DNA from: Flammulina velutipes
Lineage: Eukaryota > Basidiomycota > Agaricomycetes > Agaricales > Physalacriaceae
Assembly (NCBI GenBank): GCA_011800155.1
Contig: CM022368.1
Location: forward strand, 1,612,001-1,676,000
DNA length: 64,000 nucleotides
Direction: 5' to 3'
Shown here piece after piece: positions 56,952 to 64,000 of this stretch. The notes beneath the pieces were generated by a model that saw only the letters and a list, made by a program, of their open reading frames with translations, did not search any database and was not told where the DNA came from. The stretch's first letter is position 1. Each line of letters opens with the position of its first letter. Both the position numbers and the translations under genes were made by a program.

Positions 56952-59380
56952 ATGAGCAACGATGAGCATCCAATTTACATGGAAATTACTAGCTTAAAGG
57001 CAGCTGTTGCTAGATTTCAGGTATGCTTTCGTCTCCACTAAACTAATTGGATTCTAACCATTTAGTTAGGACGAAGCACACAGCGCCTCTGTAAAGCTGC
57101 AGCGATATTCGCTTGATACCTCTAATGCCCACGATAGGATAATACATCTCGAACGAGAGAATGCCCTGCTTTCCACCGAGATCGACGTCCTCCGACGAAA
57201 TGTATCCGCGGACCCACAACAAGCCGACCAAAGCTCTCAGATACAAGAGCTCACATTGTCGCTCAGGAGACTCTCGGAAAAGCTAGATTTGTCGGATGAA
57301 TCCTATCTAATCCAGACTACACAGCTGGCTCAGGCTAACGCGGAATTGGACAAGACAAGGCTCACCCTTGACGGAGCGTACGCCTTGGCCGCGCGGGTCC
57401 GTGGTCGGGAGGAGGAAGGGCTCGTTAGAGAGAAAGTCTTAGAGCAGCAAGTCAGGCAGGCGCAGGAACAGGCTAAGCTCTCAGACATGGCTGTCCGAGA
57501 GTACGCAGATCTGGTCCGCTCGTTAGAGGGCAGGACTTCGAGCTCCTCTTCCCCCACAAACACTCTCGCGGAAGGCAAGCAGGCCTTGGAGAAACTTTTC
57601 TTGGATTTCTCGGAAGAGACTGGACGACTGCGGGCTGAGATAGCTCGCTTACAACACGAAGCAGAGGTCTCGCGTGCGGAGCGGGAAGCTGAGGTTCTCA
57701 ACTATGACCATGTTCGCACCGAGGTGGGCAGACTTCAGGCTGAGCTACAGAAGCTACGACTGGAGGACAATTCTGCTGCGAAGATGGTCTCGAGATACAT
57801 GTAGGGGTTACATTTTCAATATAACAAATGTACTCACATCGAACAGGAAATTCTCTCAAGCGTCCACCAACGCTCTACAAGAGTCGCTTGTCACCCTCAA
57901 GACTCGCCATGCTGCTACGGTGGACACGCTCGGTACTCAGATATCGGAATTATCATCACAGCTGCAACAATCTCGGGCGTTAGCAGAGAAGATGCGTTTA
58001 GCGCTTGATGAGTTGGGAGGTGACCTTATGCGGGAAGCCTTTGGACGTAGGAGGGAGACCGCCTTACGGATACGCATGGTCTCAAGGGAGGAGGGTCTGG
58101 AGGAATGGCTACAACGATGGATTCGACGAGCGGAAGAGGGCTCTGATCTCTCCCGAATGCTGGAAGAGGCGCGATCCCTGGACGTGACAACTCTCAAGGG
58201 ATCCGAGGAGCGTATCGCTGTCGTTGAGAATGCATTGCAAGCCCTCGTAGATGATTTACGAACCCAGACGGACCGGCGACTGCAATTGGAAAAGTTGGTA
58301 ATTCTTCCAACCCCCAATGTTCCAGAGCTTCCCACTCCGCCTCTGGTTGCCCATTATGATGCCAGCGTGTCCGCAACACCGTCGGAATCCTCGTTAACGT
58401 CCACCCTCTTTTTGTCTGATCCCGGCATAGCCCCTCGTGACGAAGAGACCACAGACTTGAAGATGAAGGAGGATCATGCAGCTCCTGACGTAGCAATCAC
58501 ACCTGAAGAAATCTCTCCTTCGCCAGCTACGTTGACAGAATCTGCTACCTATCAATTCGGATTCCCAGCTGTCGAGGACTCACCATATCCACACATCACA
58601 ATCTCTACTGAGGTATCACCCCCCGCATCTTTGCCACCAACACCCGTCAAGTCATACGCAGATGTATTGGTCGCACTGAAAGACGCTAGTCGGAGATATG
58701 ACACGATTCAACGCGCGTTCAAGGACTGCCACGCCGCCCTCCAGGACCTCAAATCCAACGTGCAGTCCGGAGATCCCATCCTGCAAGCTGCCGCAGAACG
58801 ACTCAACGATTTCACCGAAGACGCGCGGGTGGAGCTCGAGATACGCATCGCAGACGAAGCCCTCCAAACCCAGGGCTTTGAGACTCTCATCTCCATCGGT
58901 GGTGTGACGGAGGAAGTAGAGGAGCAGATCAAGGCGTTTGTGAGTGGGGAAGACGCGAAGGTGCGGAGGGCGCGAAAGAGTCTCGAGCAGAAGTTGGAGG
59001 ACATCGAGCACGACGTGGCGGCTATCAAGCGGGCGCTGCATGACCCAGACTTGCTTTCTCCCGTCAATCCCGTCAGCCCTGTTCGACCTCCCAGCCCATC
59101 GTCGACGTTTGGGAATATTATGACGACGCGGAAGTTGAAGCATGCTCAGTCGTTGAATTTTGGTGGTGCCAAGCAGAACAATCCGTATGCAAGTCTGGGA
59201 CTGCGGGTGTCGATGCCGCAGGTGAGGCAGCCGACGAATGTGGTACAGGCTCCGAGGCCAAGGACACTATCTACGATGTACGGATTGGGACTGGGATCTA
59301 GGAATGCGAGTGGGAGAAGGGTGGTACTGCCGAGCAAGAATGAGAGTCCACCTGGACGGGAAGAAGACGATATAGAGTAA
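56952..59380 (+). CDS. Large coiled-coil protein
   Basis: Exons 56952-57020, 57070-57800 and 57847-59380, about 777 residues. Long coiled-coil from about residue 40 to 400 (heptads such as RAEIARLQHEAEVSRAER), a Ser/Pro-rich middle (VPELPTPP, ITISTEVSPPASLPPTP), a second helical block (ALKDASRRYDTIQRAF; KARRARKSLEQKLEDIEHD-type) and a basic tail with VSMPQVRQPTNVVQAPRPRT. The N-terminal exon codes for MSNDEHPIYMEITSLKAAV. It may be a structural or cytoskeleton-linked protein; I do not recognise the family. Confidence 0.75.
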
Positions 59381-59526
59381 ATTTATTCCTTAATGATACG
59401 AGTATGTATTAGACTCGAAACAGTATCGAAAGACTTGATGGTAATCACGACATGTTTGAATTTAAGACTGCGCCACACGATTACCACCCATAAGTATACG
59501 TAACCTAAATATACAAAGCAACTAAA

Positions 59527-60735
59527 CTAGAGATAAATATCGTCTTCATCTTCCGCGGCCACACTTGTATTAGGTTTATTTAGAGGAACAGTGCTACTGG
59601 GCACTGGGGGATCGGGATTATTCTTCGCCACTATCTTCTGTTCCACTTGTTCCATCACAACATCCATATCGACATCCTCAAATTCGTCAGCAAACTCATC
59701 GTCGTCCACTGTGGGTTTTGGAGGTGGGGGGAATAACTTCATCATCGTCAAACATTGCCCACTGGTCCTCGTCATCAAGCTCGTCCTGCTGTTGTGCTTC
59801 TCTCATTTCTTCTTCGTTGAAGTCGTCGTCTGTTAAGACACCGAGCGACGAAGGAGGGCGGGTAGGAGGTTCAGGTGACGACGATGCGTAGGCAGCGGCA
59901 TCGGAATGGTTAGCGTCGGGGCCATCGCTGGGTGGAAGCACGTTATCGTCTACGGCTGGCACGTCCTCGTCCTCGTCTGCATCGTCCTTCTTGGGGTTGT
60001 CACTGTCCTCCTTCTCCTCCTTGACCGGGTCAGAAATTCCCAGAGCCTCGTTTCGCCAGCCAGTCAATTTCGACTGTCGCCGATTAGTTCAAAGTTGCTA
60101 TATGAAGGTTAGACGTACGTACATGCATAAGCCGCGATCTGCAAAGCTTCTCAACGCGCTCTACGGTATCGCGAAACTGAGACTTGGGATACATTCTCTG
60201 CGTCCAGAACTGATAGCGGGAGAGTAATCTGTTCAAGTCTTCTGCCTACGCGCGTGAGCGACGCGTCGTATGGTGATGATGGGACGCGTACCTCGTGACC
60301 CTTCCCCTTGAGCTCAAAGCCTTTCATGTCTCTGATGAGCGCAGGAAAGCCGGCGTCGCTTGTGAGGAGGACTTCGTCTAGTTTCTGTGGTCTTGGTTTC
60401 TTCTTCTCTTTGGGCTGTTCTGCGCCGCCGCCGCGTGGTGGTGAGCTGCTGGGAAGTACTTCGTGTGGCGTCGATGAGATATATGTATCGTTGGCGTGTC
60501 TCTTTTCAGCAGCGGCGCGTGCAGCTTTGAAAGGGTCCTCGCCGTCCGTTATCTCCCCGAATAAGTCATCTATCATCGCTATGGCCTTGGTTGCATCGGC
60601 GTCGGCGTCGTTCTCTTTGTTGTTCTCATCGTCGGAGTGGGAAGGATTGAACAGGCCGACATCGTTGTCGTCGTTGTCGTCGTCGAAGAGTCTAGCGGCA
60701 GGCCTGGGATAGTCCTCGTCCTCATCCTGGTCCAT
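59527..60735 (-). CDS. csm3: Replication fork protection protein Csm3/Swi3 (TIPIN)
   Basis: ATG 60735-60733, stop 59529-59527. Acidic N terminus MDQDEDEDYPRP, then the Swi3 domain: PQKLDEVLLTSDAGFPAL, KGFELKGKGHE, and after a 50-base intron DLNRLLSRYQFWTQRMYPK and FRDTVERVEKLCRSRL. Two more introns follow and a very acidic tail ends AAEDEDDIYL. The protein pairs with Tof1/Timeless to stabilise stalled replication forks. About 350 residues, normal for fungal members. Only 61 bases separate its start from that of the divergent NTM1 gene. Confidence 0.88.
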
Positions 60736-60796
60736 GATCAAGACGCGTTTGTTTGCTCTTGCTTGTGCTTCTCTCAAGTCCGATCGAAACTCGCTA

Positions 60797-61733
60797 ATGG
60801 ACGAACGACAACCAGATCTGAATCTCGGGATAGAATATTGGAACAGTCAGCCAGCCACTTACGACGGCGTTCTGGGTGGATTTGGAAATGGCGTAAGATC
60901 TGTATCTTCCTCCAGATCGCGCGCTTATTTTTCTTCGAGTCTCTTCCACGCGTAGATGCACTTGGATCGAGGCTCTTTCTCTTGACGCTTCTTCCAGAGC
61001 TGTCTACGGTCGATTCTGCGCTCAAGCCGCCGGGATGGGAACGAACTGAGTTGCGGAGACGGGCGCTGGACGTCGGTGCTGGCGTCGGGCGTGTCACTGC
61101 GGACGTCCTGCTCCATCTCTTCGACGACGTCCTTCTGCTCGAGCCTGTCGCGCCCTTCATCCAAGAAGCGCTCGCGCGCGCCCGACACCCCGACCCGGCC
61201 CTCAAAAATTGGAGAGGCCTCGCAGACAAATCTACCAGCGTTACCTTCGTCCAAGGCGCGCTGCAAAATTTCGATCCAGCCCATCCACTTGCCCATCCCG
61301 AGACGAAACTCCTCGATCGTGTCGGTTTCTCGCCGGAGACAGACGATCTGGAGTCGGGCTTCGATGTTGTTTGGTGTCAGTGGTGCTTGGGGCATCTGAG
61401 CGACGAACAGCTTGTGCAGTTCTTTAGGCGCAGTCGGGCGGCATTGCGGACGCCAGGGCGCAGTTTGATCATAGTCAAGGAGAACGTGTGCCAAGATACG
61501 GACGACGGCAAGGCGAGGGTGTCTTTTGACGACCAAGATTCCAGTCTTACAAGGTTGGATCGTTGGCTGCTTGTTTATCGTCACAAACTGACAATATATT
61601 TAGATCAGACCTTGCTTGGAAGCACGTCTTTCACCAAGCTGGCCTTGCTTTGATTGACGAGAGGATTCAGGAAGGTCTTCCGCCTGGCCTTTACACAGTG
61701 AAACTGCAAGTTTTCCTTCTTCATCTCCCTTGA
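60797..61733 (+). CDS. NTM1: Alpha-N-terminal protein methyltransferase (NTM1/Tae1)
   Basis: Exons 60797-60892, 60940-61553 and 61604-61733. Begins MDERQPDLNLGIEYWNSQPA with TYDGVLGGFGNG, the family hallmark, then SLPRVDALGSRLFLL. The SAM-binding motif is ALDVGAGVGRVT, followed by LLLEPVAPF, FDVVWCQWCLGHLSD, IVKEN and DDQDSSLTRSD. The enzyme methylates the alpha-amino group of proteins starting X-Pro-Lys. The last exon ends VKLQVFLLHLP if read straight; a further intron is possible, so the 3' end is uncertain. About 279 residues. Confidence 0.88.
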
Positions 61734-61845
61734 ACGGCCTCCTTACCGATTTACAGTTATGCACTGCGATAACACTGATAGTAACTAGATGTGAATTGAT
61801 TCAAATGTAAGCAATAACAATAGAACAGTGGATATAACTGCCCGC

Positions 61846-63046
61846 CTACTCTCGCCCAAGACTTGCCGACATACCATTATCTGCAATGACCGCCTCGCTC
61901 AAACTGTGTCTGCGTTTCTCCGCCATCGACTCTGCTTTCTTCTTCAAGCCAGGAAAATTATTTGATACTAGAGAGTCAAGCTGTGGCCATATCTCGTCCG
62001 ACGTTGTGCCCGTAATTGTTCTGAGCATCAGTTTGTGTGGTGGACGAGTGTGAAATGAGAGTTGGTGTGGATGCTGATGCGGGTGTCGGTGGGGAGGCGA
62101 TGGTATGCTTTTGGTAGCTTGGATGGAGTAGTAAGAGAGCAGCGGGGAGGTCGACTTGTAAAACTGCTGCAAGCGGCGCGCAAATATTTCCTACGGTCAT
62201 TTTCAGTCTTGGACGTCGGACGAGGAGCTGGTCAAAGCGTACGGGATTATCGTCAGGTCTTTTCGTTAGTGGTTCGCCTGTCTGGTCGTCTAGGCCGTCG
62301 ACCTTTGGTCTGTTGTAGGACATGTTGTAGACACGACCTGACGGGAGGTGGACGTAGCGATCCGAGATCCGGCTGAGTATGACTTGGTCCGGGACGTCTA
62401 TGTTTACAATTAGGCTTAGTGGAATGCCTTGTTTCCTGTCAAACGTTGAGCGACTGGTTGGATGGCGGGGGATAATGGGACCTTAGGTGGTGATCAAGCA
62501 GCTCTCCCTGGACGAGGGTGCGGGGGAATCCATCCAATATCCAGTGCTGAATGGGTGTGATGAGCATAGGACATAGACGAGGGTAGAATGATACACACTC
62601 TGTTGTGCAGGAGGTCGAGTTTACTGGTGATGATCTTGAGCATAACGTCGTCTGGAACCAGGCCACCTTGCGCTACAATGTCCTGCGCCTGCCTTCCGAC
62701 TTGTGTCCTAGTGTACTAGTTAGTGTTTTGCATAGTGCATAGTAATGGCTGCGCACCCTTCCAGGATATGCTGCCTCAGGAGATCCCCAGCCGACAGCGA
62801 GAGAATGTCGTATTTTTTGACGAGACGCGCAGACAGCGTACCCTTGCCAGCGCCGGGCTTTCCAAACATGATGAGGCGCAGCGTCCGTCCATGGCCACTG
62901 ACATTCCTCGAGTGTTCCAACGAGTCTTGCGCAGCGCCCCGCAGGCTGTTGAGGAAGAACGGAACAGCCCTGAGCGCCGCCGCCGACGTTGCAAACGACC
63001 TTGAGCTCGTCGGTGCACGATGACGGCCAACGCGGAGGACTTGCAT
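61846..63046 (-). CDS. Adenylate k1nase-type nucleoside monophosphate kinase, mitochondrial
   Basis: ATG 63046-63044, stop 61846-61848, five or so exons. An N-terminal targeting-like stretch (VLRVGRHRAPTSSRSFATS) precedes LIMFGKPGAGKGT (P-loop) and LSLSAGDLLRQHI. Then come QDIVAQGGLVPDDVML, HWILDGFPRT, DQVILSRISDRYVHLPSGR and YNRPKVDGLDDQTGEPLTKR (the LID region). A helical end carries a His/Pro-rich stretch and LKKKAESMAEKRRHSL. This fits the adenylate kinase 2/3 group (yeast Adk2-like, GTP:AMP phosphotransferase), which balances nucleotides in mitochondria. The substrate class is inference. Confidence 0.82.
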
Positions 63047-63168
63047 GTATGTGCGAGAAGAAAGACGGACAGGCGTAAGTATTTAGAGCAGTGCCATATA
63101 TGTATACGGTGGGAATTTCAAACTTTGGGGACAGGGCCCACCCGTGAGTAATCACTTGATCTAGACCC

Positions 63169-64000
63169 CTATTGGTTCTCTAATGTCACGCTCGCAGTGC
63201 GGCCCTCCGAATGCCACCCAATTAGCTCTCGCATTCGCCTCACTCCAACGACGCCCTGTACCTCTTCGTTGTCCAGCGCAACACACACTGCCTCCCCAAC
63301 ATGATCTACGTGAATAGGCGGCAGTGTCAATGCATTGGGCACGCTTTCCAGCCCTAGCCGGCGCAGAACATCTGACGGCGTAGGAATAGATTTGGGTATC
63401 TTTGCGTGCATCTGCGCTGAGAAATCAAGCAGTGCCGCAAGAGGCGTCGTCAGCGGCCGATAATGCGCGTGATAAACCAGACCTATCACGTTCAATACGG
63501 TGTTAGTGAATGAGTTCATAGCCAACGTACTTGGTCTGATGTAAACACCACGGAAGCCAGGCTGACGCGCCGAGATGAGGGTTTCGATACCAGCTTCGGC
63601 CTCGCGTTTGCTCTCGATATAGCGAGCTGGCACTACAGGTCGGAAGATATCCTCCGCAGAGATGTATACGAACGGTCTAGATGCGGAAGACCCCGCCGAC
63701 GAAGATGACCCCAGGAAAGCCTCACAGACGCGTAAAGCTAGATTGCGCGTCAAATCTTTGAAATCCGGATGGGTCAATAACTAACCAGCATCTCTGTTCA
63801 GCCTGTTGTACGCGCTATCACCAGAGGATGTAGACCTCCCTAGTGGATTTGAACCTCCACCCAAGAAAGCCGTGGCCAACCCAAGGACGTTCCCTTCTTT
63901 GACCGCCTGCTTATACGCGCCGTCCTCCAGTAGAGTACCGAGTGTGTGCACGACACCGTCTGCGGTTTTCAAAACGCTCTCAAAGGACTCTGGGTTTAGT
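63169..64000 (-). CDS. NAD(P)-binding mitochondrial protein (Coq11-like), 3' part
   Basis: Minus-strand gene entering from the right edge and ending at 63169. Readable segments: TADGVVHTLGTLLEDGAYKQA, GLATAFLGGGSNPL, AYNRLNRDAALRVCEAFLGS (across a 48-base intron), PFVYISAEDIFRPVVPARYI, ESKREAEAGIE, VYIRPSTLAM, and a C-terminal LPPIHVDHVGEAVCVAL. The layout is an atypical short-chain dehydrogenase (Rossmann), most like fungal Ylr290c/Coq11 proteins linked to coenzyme Q synthesis. The N terminus with the glycine-rich NAD site lies outside. Ends 123 bases from the adenylate kinase start. Confidence 0.7.

Overview
The window looks like nuclear DNA of a mushroom-forming basidiomycete (Agaricomycetes). 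Nearly every gene is split by GT-AG introns of about 45-60 bases. It carries a Ty3/gypsy chromovirus, two KDZ-type (Kyakuja-Dileera-Zisupton) DNA transposases with a cysteine cluster, HMG-like companion genes and a TET/JBP-like dioxygenase, a combination described from basidiomycetes. All gene models were assembled by reading frames and splice signals by eye. Exon edges are therefore proposals.

Layout. 1-352: start of an unrecognised minus-strand gene. About 0.9-45.5 kb: an island of mobile and mobile-associated genes. It holds a large HMG-like gene (926-3917); a 2OG-Fe(II)/TET-JBP-like gene (4008-16929, minus) broken by a 9.3-kb chromovirus (4104-13363) and by a 2.5-kb giant-hairpin element (13914-16414); unrecognised genes at 17.4-19.0 kb; an RNase H1-N-like gene (19528-20529); a small basic gene (21262-21944); a Ser/Pro-rich gene (22512-24163); KDZ transposase 1 (24351-30590, minus, broken by another hairpin element); an internally duplicated gene (30740-31474); KDZ transposase 2 (32287-36698, minus, apparently intact); and then a second set of genes of the same kinds in roughly mirrored order: 37.2-38.5 kb, basic gene 40152-40871, two tandem RNase H1-N-like genes 40900-42617 and the HMG-like paralogue 42773-45544.

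46.7-54.9 kb: four paralogous small secreted five-cysteine proteins, arranged as an inverted duplication around core genes (proteasome assembly chaperone 3-like, NCE101-like, a membrane protein, a DH-BAR RhoGEF). 55.0-64.0 kb: compact housekeeping block with a DUF4211-like nuclear protein, a coiled-coil protein, Csm3/TIPIN-Swi3, the alpha-N-terminal methyltransferase NTM1, mitochondrial adenylate kinase and the start of a Coq11-like NAD(P)-binding protein.

How it fits together. The most striking element is a palindromic 2.5-kb unit (1069-base inverted arms, 363-base centre) present three times almost unchanged, each time with a 7-bp target duplication and each time inside a coding exon of another selfish or selfish-associated gene: chromovirus pol, the dioxygenase gene and KDZ1. 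Removing the insertions restores open frames, so the damage is recent. The repeated companion set around two KDZ transposases (HMG-like, RNase H1-N-like, small basic, Ser/Pro-rich or charged DNA-binding-like) suggests one or two large cargo-bearing KDZ elements. The ends of such elements were not found.
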